The position numbers and the translations under genes are program-made. Below, piece after piece: positions 19,902-28,364 of a stretch of DNA of 64,000 nucleotides; positions within the stretch are counted from its first letter, which is position 1; each line of letters opens with the position of its first letter. Under the pieces are notes generated by a model that was not told the origin of the DNA, ran no database searches, and saw only the letters and a program-made list of their open reading frames with translations. The stretch covers positions 893,725-957,724 of the forward strand of contig NZ_FOVH01000001.1 in the NCBI RefSeq assembly GCF_900115095.1, read 5' to 3'. This DNA is from Actinomadura madurae (GTDB lineage Bacteria > Actinomycetota > Actinomycetes > Streptosporangiales > Streptosporangiaceae).

Positions 19902-20479
19902 CCGTCCTCGCGCGGGGCGGCGCGCTCCACCGCGAGCCCCACCAGTTCCTGGACCTCCTCGTCGGAGAACACGCCCGGCAGGGTCAGGTGCTCGACGATC
20001 AGCCAGTTGAGGGCGAGGTAGAGGAGGCGGACCGAGGTGGCGTCGCCGGGCAGGCCGGAGTCCAGGTGCTGGGCGATGTTGGTCTCGACGTCCGCCCGCA
20101 CCCGGTCGGTCAGGACGGCGCGCAGGGCGGGCCGCCGCGTCGCCTCCAGGCGGAGTTCCAGCAGCGCGAGGTAGCCGGTGCGGAACTCGGCGATCCGGCC
20201 GACGGTCTCCCGCAGGATCTCGGTGACCTTGGCCAGGTCGCGCGGGCCCTCGCGCACCCCGGCCACGGTGGCGGCGTCCGGTGTGAGGCGCTCGTAGATG
20301 CGGCCGCCCGCCTGGGTGAACAGGTCGTCCCGGTTGGCGAAGTAGTTGGAGGCGGTGCCGGTCGGCACGCCCGCCTCGGCGTCCACGGCGCGGAACGTCA
20401 GCCCGCGCGCGCCCTCCCTGGCCAGCACCTCGATGGCGGCGTCGACCAGGGCCGCCCTCCGTTCGGTGTTCCGCCGCAT
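19898..20479 (-). CDS. TetR-family repressor
   Basis: A 193-residue regulator. The N-terminal helix-turn-helix runs through about residues 10-55, with LTFRAVDAEAGVPTGTASNY and FANRDDLF as the recognition helix and its end. The C-terminal ligand domain is variable, as usual. It is divergent from the dihydrofolate-reductase-like gene, and GTAGTACTAC palindromes between them are the probable operator, so it most likely represses both its own gene and the reductase. Confidence 0.9.
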   Translation of the reverse strand: MRRNTERRAALVDAAIEVLAREGARGLTFRAVDAEAGVPTGTASNYFANRDDLFTQAGGRIYERLTPDAATVAGVREGPRDLAKVTEILRETVGRIAEFRTGYLALLELRLEATRRPALRAVLTDRVRADVETNIAQHLDSGLPGDATSVRLLYLALNWLIVEHLTLPGVFSDEEVQELVGLAVERAAPREDG

Positions 20480-20480
20480 G

Positions 20481-20535
20481 TTGACACCACTCCATCTGTA
20501 GTACTACGTTCAAATCACTACAGAGAGAGTACTAC
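20481..20535 (+). promoter_or_regulatory. Promoter and TetR operators of the DHFR-like gene
   Basis: TTGACA (20481-20486) is a clear -35 for the rightward gene; the -10 falls within TACTACG at about 20502-20508. It is overlapped by the perfect palindrome GTAGTACTAC (20498-20507). A second GTACTAC lies at 20529-20535, and CACTCCA / TGGAGTG arms flank the whole stretch. Repressor binding here would block both directions. Confidence 0.5.
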
Positions 20536-20550
20536 GAGTGGAGTGTCGGT

Positions 20551-21126
20551 ATGCGAAAACTCGTCTACTACGTCGGCGTCAGCATCGACGGCTACATCGC
20601 CGGCCCCCGCGGCGAGGTCGACTTCTACCCGCTCGGGGACGACATGGCGGCCTGGATCAACGAGCGGTATCCGGAGACCGTCCCGACCCACGTCCGCCCG
20701 CGGGCCGGGCTGGAGGACGCTCCCAACAAGCGGTTCGACACGCTGATCATGGGCCTCGGAACCTACCGGCCCGCGCTCGACATCGGCGTGACCAGCCCGT
20801 ACGCGCACGTTCGCCAGTACGTCGCGTCCACCTCGCTGGAGGCGATCGACGATCCGGGCGTCGAGCTGGTGCGGGAACCGCTCGGCACCGTCCGGGAGCT
20901 CAAGGCCGAGAAGGGCGACAAGGACATCTGGCTCGCCGGCGGTGGCCGGCTGGCGGCCGTCCTCCTGCCCGAGATCGACGAGCTGATCGTCAAGTCCTAC
21001 CCGGTGGTGGCCGGAGCGGGGGCACCGGCCTTCGCGGGCGAGTTCCGTCCCGCCCGGTTCACGCCGGAGCGGCGCGAGTCGTTCGGCAACGGGGCGCAGG
21101 TCACCTGGTTCAGCCGGAGTCCGTGA
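20551..21126 (+). CDS. Dihydrofolate-reductase-like (RibD C-terminal domain) protein
   Basis: A 191-residue NADPH-dependent reductase fold. MRKLVYYVGVSIDGYIAGP is the signature start of the RibD_C/DHFR-like group common in actinomycetes, and DKDIWLAGGGRLA holds the NADPH-binding glycine turn. True folate activity is unlikely because the canonical DHFR Asp/Glu region is absent; members are often regulated oxidoreductases of unknown substrate. It is controlled by the divergent TetR gene. It overlaps the convergent SARP gene by 17 bp. Confidence 0.85.
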   Translation: MRKLVYYVGVSIDGYIAGPRGEVDFYPLGDDMAAWINERYPETVPTHVRPRAGLEDAPNKRFDTLIMGLGTYRPALDIGVTSPYAHVRQYVASTSLEAIDDPGVELVREPLGTVRELKAEKGDKDIWLAGGGRLAAVLLPEIDELIVKSYPVVAGAGAPAFAGEFRPARFTPERRESFGNGAQVTWFSRSP

Positions 21127-23995
21127 CGCCCGCACGCGGGCGCGCGTCCCGAGATCGGGCGTCGATGGCGTTCAGCGCGTACAGGGCGGCGTCGGCCGGG
21201 CCGAGCGCGGCGCCCGCCGCGCGCGCCTCGGCCACCGCGGCCGGCCCGAGCGCCGAGCGGGCCCGCGATTCGAGCGCGGCGAGGTCGTCGGCCTCCCGGC
21301 CGTAGGGCGCCGGGCCGAGGGCGGCGACGGCGGCGGCGAGGACGATCGCGTCGCGGTGGCCGCCGAGCCGGGAGAGCAGGATCGCGGCCGTCCGCAGCGT
21401 CGGCCACTGGTGCGTCCAGTCGCCCTGGCGGCGCCAGTGGCCGATCGCGGTGGCGACCGCCGGCGGCGCGGCCTCGGGCCGGCCGTGCCGGGTGCGGCAC
21501 GCGGTGGCGGCGACCAGCGCGACGCCCTCGATCAGCCGGTTGCCGACCTGCCGGGCGGTCCGGACCGCGGTGTCGAGGTCGTGGACGGCGGCGATGCCGT
21601 CCCCGGCGGCCGAGATCTCTCCGGCGAGGTAGTGCCGCCAGGCGGCGAGGGTGGGGGCGGCGGCGCGGCCGGCGAGGGGCCGCAGCCGGGCGGCGTGCTC
21701 GCGGGCGGCGTCCGGGCGGCCGAGGTACGCCGCGGCGATGCCGGCCGTCACGTGGCCGAGCGCCCGGAGGTGGGGGTCGGCGGCCGTGAGGAGTTCGGCG
21801 GCGCGCCCGGCCACGTCCTCGGCGTGGCCTCCGTAGCCCGCGGCGTCCGCCATGAGGAGCGCGGCCATGTTCCGTTCCGGGGCGCCGGGACGGGCCAGGC
21901 CGTGGCCGGTGCGTGCGAGGGACTCCGCGGCCGGGAGGTCGCCCCTGTTCAGGGGGCCGATCGCGGCGAGGACGTGCAGGGCGGCCGGGGCGTCGTCCCC
22001 GACCGTCTCCAGCGCCCGCGCCGCCCAGTCCGCGGGTTCCAGGACCAGCCGGTGGTAGGCGTAGCCGAGCAGCGCCACGGTCAGCCGCCGGACGAGGTCG
22101 GCGTGCCGTCCGGCGGAGGCCCAGGCGAAGGCCGCGCGCAGGTCGGGCAGGGCGTCGTCGATCCGCGCGGTCCATTCGGCCTCGCCGGGGCCGCGCATCC
22201 CGGCGTCGGCCCGTTCCGCGAGGTCGGCGGCCCAGGCGGCGTGCCGGCCCTGGGCGGCGTCGAGGTCGCCGCGGGCGGCGAGCACGTCCCGCCCGTAGCC
22301 GCGAAGGGTCTCCAGCAGCGCGAACCGGGCCCGGCCGCCGCGCAGCTCCGCGGTGACCATGGAGCGCTCGACCAGCCGGGCCAGGACGTCGCGGACGTGC
22401 TCGGGGTCGCCGCCGCAGGTCGCCGCGGCCGCCGGCGCGTCGAACGAGGCGGGGAAGACCGACAGGGCGGTGAAGACCTCGCGTTCCGCGGGGGCGAGGA
22501 GCCGGTAGGACCAGTCGACCGCGGCCCGCAGGGTGCGGTGCCGGCCGGGTTCGGTGGCCCGGACGCCGTGCAGCAGCGCGAACCGCCGGTCGAGCCGGTC
22601 GAGCAGGTCGCGGGGCGTGTAGGAGCCCATGCGGGCGGCGGCCATCTCCAGCGCCAGCGGCAGCCCGTCGAGGTGGCGGCACAGCGCGGCGACGGTGGCG
22701 GCGCCGGGGCCGTCCGCCCGGAAGGCGGGGTTGACGGCGGTCGCGCGCTCGGTGAACAGCCGGACGGCGGGGGCGTCCGCGCCGTCCGCGGACAGCGGGG
22801 ACAGCGGCACGACGCACTCTGCGGCGACGCCCGTGCGTTCCTGGGCGGTCACGAGCGCCGTCACGCCGGGGCAGCGGGCGAGGACGGTGGTCACCAGTGC
22901 CGCGACGGCGTCCAGGACGTGCTCGGCGCCGTCGAGGACGAGGATCATGTCGCGCGCGGCGAGCGCGTCGGCGAGCCGGTCGGGCCCCTGGCCGCTGACG
23001 CCCAGCTCCTGGGCGACCGCGTACCAGACCCTGCCGGGGTCGGCGACGGCGGCGAGGTGCACGACGCGGGCTCCGTCGAGGCGGGCGGAGGCCTCGGCGG
23101 CGGCGACCTCCGCCGCCAGGCGCGACTTCCCGACCCCCGCGGGGCCGGTGATGGTGACGAGCGCGTGCTCCTTCAGCAGGTCCAGCACGAACGCGCGTTC
23201 GTCCTCCCGCCCGATCAGCGGGGTGACGGGGCGGGGCGGGCGGCGGGCGGCCGTGAGGGGTTCGGCGGGCGGGGCGGGGTCGGGTTCGGCCAGGATCGTC
23301 GCCTGCACGGCCCTGATCGCCGAGGACGGTTCCAGTCCCTCCTCGGCGAGGATCCCGTCGTAGGCGCGGAACGCGGCGAGCGCCTCGGCCTGGCGGCCGG
23401 AGCGGTGCAGCGCGAGCATGAGCAGCCGCCACGGCCGTTCCCGGAACGGCTCCGCGACGGTCAGGGCCCGCAGGTCGGCGACGGACTCGGCGAACCTGCC
23501 GAGGGTGAGCAGGGCGGCCGCCCGGTCCTCGCGGCAGGAGGCGCGCAGCTCCGCCAGCCGGGCGGCCTCCGCCTGGCCGGGCGGGTGGTGCGCGAGGTCG
23601 GTGAAGGCGTCCCCGCGCCACAGCGCGAGCGCCTCCTCCAGGAGGCGGATCCGGTCGGCAGGGCGGTCGGCGGACCGGCCGCGTGCGGCCAGCCGCTCGA
23701 ACCGTCCGGCGTCGGTCGACTCGGCGCCGGCGGCCAGCAGGTACCCGCCGGGGCTGCGCTGCAGCAGCCCGGGGCCGAGGACGCGGCGCAGCCGGGACAC
23801 ATACGACTGGACGGTCGTGGCGGCGGAGGCGGGCGGGTCCTCGCCCCACAGGGCGTCCACCAGCGGGCCGGCCGACACCGGGCATCCGGGCTCCAGCAGC
23901 AGCGCCGCCAGCAGGCGCCGCTGGTGCGCGCTGGTGAGCATGATCTCCCGCTCGCCGTCCACCAGCACCAGCGAGCCGAGCACCCGGAACTCCAT
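21110..23995 (-). CDS. AfsR/SARP-type regulator: winged helix - BTAD - NB-ARC - TPR-like
   Basis: A 961-residue transcription regulator. Residues 1-90 form an OmpR-type winged helix (MEFRVLGSLVLVDG, then AATTVQSYVSRLRRVLG), about 95-240 the bacterial transcriptional activation domain, about 260-540 an ATPase module (Walker A ITGPAGVGKSRL around 282-293, Walker B MILVLDGAEHV around 350-360), and the rest helical repeats. AfsR-type proteins activate secondary-metabolite genes, but no biosynthetic cluster is evident here; the divergent methyltransferase is the only obvious local target. A frame extends 36 bp further upstream, but the family begins MEFRVLG, so 23995 is chosen. Confidence 0.9.
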   Translation of the reverse strand: MEFRVLGSLVLVDGEREIMLTSAHQRRLLAALLLEPGCPVSAGPLVDALWGEDPPASAATTVQSYVSRLRRVLGPGLLQRSPGGYLLAAGAESTDAGRFERLAARGRSADRPADRIRLLEEALALWRGDAFTDLAHHPPGQAEAARLAELRASCREDRAAALLTLGRFAESVADLRALTVAEPFRERPWRLLMLALHRSGRQAEALAAFRAYDGILAEEGLEPSSAIRAVQATILAEPDPAPPAEPLTAARRPPRPVTPLIGREDERAFVLDLLKEHALVTITGPAGVGKSRLAAEVAAAEASARLDGARVVHLAAVADPGRVWYAVAQELGVSGQGPDRLADALAARDMILVLDGAEHVLDAVAALVTTVLARCPGVTALVTAQERTGVAAECVVPLSPLSADGADAPAVRLFTERATAVNPAFRADGPGAATVAALCRHLDGLPLALEMAAARMGSYTPRDLLDRLDRRFALLHGVRATEPGRHRTLRAAVDWSYRLLAPAEREVFTALSVFPASFDAPAAAATCGGDPEHVRDVLARLVERSMVTAELRGGRARFALLETLRGYGRDVLAARGDLDAAQGRHAAWAADLAERADAGMRGPGEAEWTARIDDALPDLRAAFAWASAGRHADLVRRLTVALLGYAYHRLVLEPADWAARALETVGDDAPAALHVLAAIGPLNRGDLPAAESLARTGHGLARPGAPERNMAALLMADAAGYGGHAEDVAGRAAELLTAADPHLRALGHVTAGIAAAYLGRPDAAREHAARLRPLAGRAAAPTLAAWRHYLAGEISAAGDGIAAVHDLDTAVRTARQVGNRLIEGVALVAATACRTRHGRPEAAPPAVATAIGHWRRQGDWTHQWPTLRTAAILLSRLGGHRDAIVLAAAVAALGPAPYGREADDLAALESRARSALGPAAVAEARAAGAALGPADAALYALNAIDARSRDARPRAGVTDSG

Positions 23996-24096
23996 GGCCG
24001 TGAACCCCCGTGCGGTCGCCGCCGCGTGCAAGCGCCGTGCAAGGCGCCTGCATGTGCCGAGGCCTATCTCTTCGGTAGAGGAGGAAAGGAGACCTC

Positions 24097-25155
24097 ATGA
24101 CCGAATATAGCCCGGGTGCCCTGTCGGAACGGCTGTTCGGGCAGGCAGTGGCCACGATGGAGGCCGCGGCCGTCTGGCTCGGGGGGCGGCTCGGCTGGTA
24201 CGCGTCGCTCCATGAGGACGGTCCGGCGACCCCCGAGGAGCTCGCCGGGCGGACCGGGGCGCAGCCCAGGTACGCCACGGAGTGGCTGGAGCAGCAGGCC
24301 GTCGCGGGCGTCCTGGTCCGGCTGCCGGACGGCCGGTACGAGCTCCCGGCCGGGCACGCCGAGGCGCTGCTGGACGCCGACAGCCCGGCCTGGACCGAGC
24401 CGCTGGTCCGCCAGGTCATGGCGGCGGTGCTGCAGCTGCCCGCGATCGCGGAGGCGTACCGGGCCGGGCGGGGCGTGCCCTGGGACGCCTACGGGGAGGA
24501 CATGTCCAACGCCCAGGGCGACCTCAACCGGCCGATGCTGCTGCACGCCCTGCCCCGCGACTGGGCGCCGCAGATCCCCGGGCTGCGCGAGCGGCTCGCC
24601 GCGGGCGCCCGGGTCGCCGACGTCGGCTGCGGGCAGGGCTGGTCGGCGATCGGGCTGGCCAAGGCCCATCCGCGGATCGAGGTGGACGGGTTCGACCTCG
24701 ACGACGTCGCCCTGGACGCCGCGCGCAAGCACGCCACGGAGGCCGGCGTCGCCGACCGCGTGCGGTTCCACCGCGCCGACGCCGCGGCGGGGCTCCCGGG
24801 CGGCCCGTACGACGTGCTGATGCTGGTCGAGTGCCTGCACGACATGCCGCGCCCCACGGAGGTGCTGGCGGGGATGCGGGCCGCGGCGGCGCCGGACGCG
24901 GTCGTGATCGTCGTCGACGAGGCCGCCGACCAGGTCCTCACCACGCCGGGCGACGAGGTCCAGCGCCTGCTGTACGGCTTCAGCCTGCTGATCTGCCTGC
25001 CCGACTCGCTCAGCCACGACGGGTCGGCCGGGACCGGGGCGGTCATGCGCCCGGGGACGCTCGCGGCGTACGCGACGGATGCCGGGTATGCCGGGGTGGA
25101 GACGCTCGACGTGAGCGACACCGGCTTCTGGCGGATCTACCGGTTGAGGATGTGA
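24097..25155 (+). CDS. SAM-dependent methyltransferase with N-terminal winged helix
   Basis: A 352-residue class I methyltransferase. Residues 20-90 resemble the winged-helix dimerisation domain of O-methyltransferases (TPEELAGRTGAQPRYATEWL). The SAM-binding motif I is VADVGCGQGWSAIGLA (about 171-186), followed by the acidic loop VDGFDLDD. It is of the Rv2258c-like type; substrate unknown. An excellent ribosome binding site (GGAGGAAAGGAG) precedes the ATG. It is divergent from the SARP regulator, and 25 bp before the CapA gene, with which it may form an operon. Confidence 0.85.
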   Translation: MTEYSPGALSERLFGQAVATMEAAAVWLGGRLGWYASLHEDGPATPEELAGRTGAQPRYATEWLEQQAVAGVLVRLPDGRYELPAGHAEALLDADSPAWTEPLVRQVMAAVLQLPAIAEAYRAGRGVPWDAYGEDMSNAQGDLNRPMLLHALPRDWAPQIPGLRERLAAGARVADVGCGQGWSAIGLAKAHPRIEVDGFDLDDVALDAARKHATEAGVADRVRFHRADAAAGLPGGPYDVLMLVECLHDMPRPTEVLAGMRAAAAPDAVVIVVDEAADQVLTTPGDEVQRLLYGFSLLICLPDSLSHDGSAGTGAVMRPGTLAAYATDAGYAGVETLDVSDTGFWRIYRLRM

Positions 25156-25180
25156 GGCCCCCAAGGATGGCGAGCACGGC

Positions 25181-26152
25181 ATGACGATCACGGTGGCGCT
25201 GGCCGGGGACACCATGCTGGGCCGGGGCGTGGCGGACGAGATCGCCGCGTCCGGCCCGTACGGGCTGTTCTCCGGCGGCGTGCGCGAGGTCTTCGCGGAG
25301 GCCGATCTCGCGGTGCTGAACCTGGAGTGCTGCGTGTCCGGGCGCGGACGGCGGTGGGACGCGCCCGGCAAGCCGTTCCACTTCCGGGCGCCGCCGGCCG
25401 CGGTCGAGGCCCTCGCCGATCTCGGCGTCGGTTGCGTGACGCTCGCCAACAACCACGCGCTGGACTTCGGACGCGACGCGCTGGCGGACACGCTCGCCCT
25501 CCTCGGCCGCGTGGGCATCCGCACGGTGGGCGCCGGGGCCGATCTGGAGCGGGCGCGGGAGCCGGTCGTCCTGGACGCCGGGGGAGTGCGGGTCGCGGTC
25601 GTCGGCGTCACCGATCACCCGTCCGACTTCGCCGCGGGCGCGGGCCGTCCGGGGGTCGCCCTTGCCGATCTGGAGCGAGGCGTCCCCGAATTCCTGCTGG
25701 ACGAGGTGCGGCGGCTCCGGGACGAGCACGACGCCGTGCTCGTCCTGCCGCACTGGGGCCCGAACATGACCTCCGAGCCGCTGCCGTACGTCCGGCGGGC
25801 GGCGCGCGCCCTGGTGGACGCGGGCGCGACGCTCGTCGCCGGGAGTTCGGCGCACGTCTTCCACGGGATCGCCTGGCCGGTCATCTTCGACATGGGCGAC
25901 TTCATCGACGACTACGCCGTCGACGCCGGGCTCCGCAACGACCTGGGGCTGGTGTTCCTGGTCAGGCTGGAGGCCGCCGGGCCGTCCCGGATCGAGGCGG
26001 TGCCGCTGCGGCTCGACTTCTGCCGCACCCGCCTGGCCGAGGGGGCGGACCGCGCCTGGATCGCCGACCGGTTCACCCGGGCCTGTGCCGGGTTCGGCAC
26101 GCCGGTGACCGTCCGGGACGGCCGGTTGGTCGTCGACGTGCCGCGGTCATAG
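25181..26152 (+). CDS. CapA-family metallophosphatase-like protein
   Basis: A 323-residue protein of the PGA_cap family (calcineurin-like fold). The metal motifs are ALAGDTMLGRG at the N terminus, VLNLECCVS, LANNHALDFG and LPHWGPNM, with GSSAHVFHG near the end. All match the family. CapA helps make or export poly-gamma-glutamate in Bacillus, but actinobacterial homologues without capB/capC have unknown roles, and none of those genes is near. The stop codon overlaps the convergent SDR gene by 6 bp. Confidence 0.85.
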   Translation: MTITVALAGDTMLGRGVADEIAASGPYGLFSGGVREVFAEADLAVLNLECCVSGRGRRWDAPGKPFHFRAPPAAVEALADLGVGCVTLANNHALDFGRDALADTLALLGRVGIRTVGAGADLERAREPVVLDAGGVRVAVVGVTDHPSDFAAGAGRPGVALADLERGVPEFLLDEVRRLRDEHDAVLVLPHWGPNMTSEPLPYVRRAARALVDAGATLVAGSSAHVFHGIAWPVIFDMGDFIDDYAVDAGLRNDLGLVFLVRLEAAGPSRIEAVPLRLDFCRTRLAEGADRAWIADRFTRACAGFGTPVTVRDGRLVVDVPRS

Positions 26153-27043
26153 CGGGTCGCCGAGCGGCCCGTACTCGTCGACCAGCGCGTCCGCCCAGTG
26201 CGCGGCGAAGTCGGGCTGGGTCCCGTCGACGTCGGTGAACCCGTACTCCTTGTACAGGCCCCAGGTGGCCAGGGCCCGTCCCGTCTTGCTCATGATCTCG
26301 GGGTCGGCGGCGAGGGCGGCGACGGCGCGCCCCAGGTACGCCGGGGTCTCGGAGTACGCGAAATGCGGGTCCTTGGCCACCGCGTCCCGCCAGTTCTCCT
26401 CGGTGACGCCGAAGTGCTCCAGCACGTGCTCCGAGCGCAGGAAGCCGGGCGTGATCGCGACGGCGGCGACCCCGTGCGGCCTCAGCTCCGCGGCCTGCGC
26501 GAACGCGAGCCGGATGACGCTCGACTTCGCGAGGTCGTAGAAGAACGATTCGCGGTAGCGGGCGGTGTTGCCGTCGGTCACCTCCACCACGAGGCCGCGT
26601 TTCCGGGCGACCATCAGCGGCAGCATGAACCGGCTGGTGATCACGTGGGTCTCGACGGCCTGCCGCAGGAGCCGCAGCCCCCGGTCGAGGTCCTGCTCCC
26701 ATAGCGGGTGCTCCCAGTCGGTCAGCGGGTCGCCTCCCCACACCGAGTTGACGAGGACGTCGAGCCGGCCGTCCTGCTCGGCCGTGATCCGCCCGGCCAG
26801 CGCGCGGACCTCGTCCGGGACGCTGTGGTCGACGCGGACGGGGATGCCGGTCCCGCCGGCCGCCGTGACCAGCTCGGCGGTCTCCTCGATGGTCTCCGGG
26901 CGGCCGAGGTCCGACCGCTCGGACCCGCTGCTGCGTCCCGTGACGTACACGGTCGCCCCGGCCGCCCCGAGCTGGACGGCGATGCCGCGCCCGCCGCCCC
27001 GGGTGCCCCCGGCCACCAGCGCGACCTGCCCTTCGAGCGTCAT
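26147..27043 (-). CDS. Short-chain dehydrogenase/reductase
   Basis: A 298-residue NAD(P)-dependent oxidoreductase. The cofactor loop is VALVAGGTRGGGRGIAVQL (TGxxxGxG variant), followed by VTGRSS, favouring NADP. VLVNSVWGG replaces the usual NNAG. The catalytic YxxxK is not in its canonical form: the region reads ESFFYDLAKSS, which keeps a Tyr and Lys with the correct spacing (Y-D-L-A-K). A longer frame exists, but the ATG at 27043 fits the family start and overlaps the TetR stop (ATGA), so the two are translationally coupled. Confidence 0.85.
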   Translation of the reverse strand: MTLEGQVALVAGGTRGGGRGIAVQLGAAGATVYVTGRSSGSERSDLGRPETIEETAELVTAAGGTGIPVRVDHSVPDEVRALAGRITAEQDGRLDVLVNSVWGGDPLTDWEHPLWEQDLDRGLRLLRQAVETHVITSRFMLPLMVARKRGLVVEVTDGNTARYRESFFYDLAKSSVIRLAFAQAAELRPHGVAAVAITPGFLRSEHVLEHFGVTEENWRDAVAKDPHFAYSETPAYLGRAVAALAADPEIMSKTGRALATWGLYKEYGFTDVDGTQPDFAAHWADALVDEYGPLGDPL

Positions 27044-27636
27044 GGTCCCTCCTTCGCGTGCGGCGCCAGGACGGTGCCGATCTCGTGCGCGAGCCGGTCC
27101 GCCAGCGTTCCCCGGCGGTCGAGCGCCCACGTCAGCCCGGCCCCCGCGATGGCGACCTGGACGGATCCGGCCACGGCCCCGGTGTCGGTCCCGGGCCGGA
27201 GCTCGCCGCCTGCCATCGCCTCGTCCAGCAGCATCTCGATCACGCGGCCGTGCGCCTCGTGGACGGCCAGCGCGCGCTCGTGGAACTCCCGGTCGGTCAG
27301 GTCCATGCACAGGAACGCCAGGTGGTTGGCGTACTTCTCCGGCGTGGCCAGCTCGGACATCGACGCGGCGGCGAACGCCCGGAGCGCCGCGAGCGGGGAC
27401 TCGTGCCCGTCCCGCGCCCGCTTGTGCAGCGTGCCGGCGTCCTGGACCGACCGCTCCGCCAGCGCCAGCAGCAGGCCCCGCTTCGACCCGAAGCGCTGGA
27501 CGAGCGTGCCCGGTACGAGGCCGACCTCGTCCGCCACCGCGGCGAGCGTGAGCCTCGCCGGGCCGACCCTGCCGATCACCTCGACCGCCGCCCGCAAAAT
27601 CACCGCGTCGTCCACGCCCCGCGGCCGCCCCGCCAT
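27040..27636 (-). CDS. TetR-family regulator of the SDR operon
   Basis: A 198-residue repressor starting MAGRPRGVDDAVI. The helix-turn-helix covers about 10-55 (LTLAAVADEVGLVPGTLVQR, then FGSKRGLL). GGAGG stands 5 nt before the ATG at 27636, better than the in-frame codon 60 bp upstream that would cross the operator. It is the first gene of a two-gene operon with the SDR gene; the inverted repeat just upstream indicates autoregulation. Confidence 0.9.
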   Translation of the reverse strand: MAGRPRGVDDAVILRAAVEVIGRVGPARLTLAAVADEVGLVPGTLVQRFGSKRGLLLALAERSVQDAGTLHKRARDGHESPLAALRAFAAASMSELATPEKYANHLAFLCMDLTDREFHERALAVHEAHGRVIEMLLDEAMAGGELRPGTDTGAVAGSVQVAIAGAGLTWALDRRGTLADRLAHEIGTVLAPHAKEGP

Positions 27637-27652
27637 CGCACCTCCATTAATG

Positions 27653-27666
27653 AATGAACGTGCATT
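27653..27666. promoter_or_regulatory. Putative TetR operator
   Basis: AATGAACGTGCATT is a near-perfect palindrome (12 of 14 positions), in an AT-rich patch next to TTTATAAA that could hold the minus-strand -10. It sits 17 bp before the TetR ATG. Confidence 0.45.
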
Positions 27667-27711
27667 TATAAAAACACACCGGCGGCGCCGGGGCAAGTGC
27701 GCGCGGCGCGA

Positions 27712-28299
27712 TCAGCGCAGGACGCCGCCGATGACCGTGGTCACCGTCTTGCGGACCGCCTCGGGATCCGGTGCGGGAGCCGCCCGGTCGGCGTACTGCA
27801 GGTGCCCCGCCCCGAGCAGGGTGGGGGCGAGCACCTCGACCTCGGCGTCCGGCGCGATGCGGCCGAGGTCCCGTTCGGCGGCGAGGTAGGCGGCGACCAT
27901 CTCCACGGCCTCGGTGATGACGGGGAGCCCGGCGGGCCAGGTCGTCCGCAGCCGGGCGCGCAGTTCGTCCCGGAACGTGATGAGCGGGAGGATCGCCATC
28001 GCGACCGACTCGAACACGGCCGTCATCGCGGCGGCGAGGTTGCCGACCACGGTGCCGGCGCCGGCGGAGTCGCGCAGCACGGCGGCCTGGGCGTCCATCC
28101 GGCGGGCGCGGTCCAGCACGAACTCGGCGAGGAAGGCGTCGAAGTCGGCGAAGTGCCGGTGCAGGACGCCCTTGGCGCAGCCCGCCTCCGCGGTGACCGC
28201 CCTGCTGGTGAGGGCGCTCGGCCCGTCCCGCAGCAGGACGCGCTCGGCGGCGTCGAACAGTTGCTCGCGCACGTCGCGCAGGGCGACCCCGGTCGGCAC
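27712..28299 (-). CDS. TetR-family repressor
   Basis: A 195-residue regulator with a helix-turn-helix over about 10-55 (LTSRAVTAEAGCAKGVLHRH, then FADFDAFL). The start is taken at GTG 28299, after GAGAGGTGGG; GTG 28311 is an alternative, while the longer frame would run through the operator. It is divergent from the methyltransferase at 28356, and the twin palindromes between them make mutual control very likely. Confidence 0.85.
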   Translation of the reverse strand: MPTGVALRDVREQLFDAAERVLLRDGPSALTSRAVTAEAGCAKGVLHRHFADFDAFLAEFVLDRARRMDAQAAVLRDSAGAGTVVGNLAAAMTAVFESVAMAILPLITFRDELRARLRTTWPAGLPVITEAVEMVAAYLAAERDLGRIAPDAEVEVLAPTLLGAGHLQYADRAAPAPDPEAVRKTVTTVIGGVLR

Positions 28300-28319
28300 C
28301 GTGGATCCCACCTCTCCCG

Positions 28320-28349
28320 TTGACGAGTGGGCGCTTGCCCATTCATAGT
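28320..28349 (+). promoter_or_regulatory. Promoter of the leaderless methyltransferase gene
   Basis: TTGACG (28320-28325) and CATAGT (28344-28349) are 18 bp apart. Transcription would begin about 7 nt later, at or next to the ATG at 28356, and no ribosome binding site is present. Confidence 0.45.
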
Positions 28350-28364
28350 GGGCGCATGCCCACT
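28326..28364. promoter_or_regulatory. Tandem operator, two 18-bp inverted repeats
   Basis: Copy 1 AGTGGGCGCTTGCCCATT (28326-28343) and copy 2 AGTGGGCGCATGCCCACT (28347-28364) are 21 bp apart, two helical turns. Copy 2 has perfect 7-bp arms. They cover the -10 region and the start codon of the rightward gene, a typical TetR repression layout. Confidence 0.65.

Noticed and set aside
21110..25155. SARP regulator as marker of a secondary-metabolite cluster
   Set aside because: No polyketide, peptide or terpene synthase gene lies in the window; the neighbours are unrelated single genes.
25181..26152. CapA gene as part of a poly-gamma-glutamate capsule locus
   Set aside because: capB, capC and capE-like genes are absent nearby; only the family name is safe.
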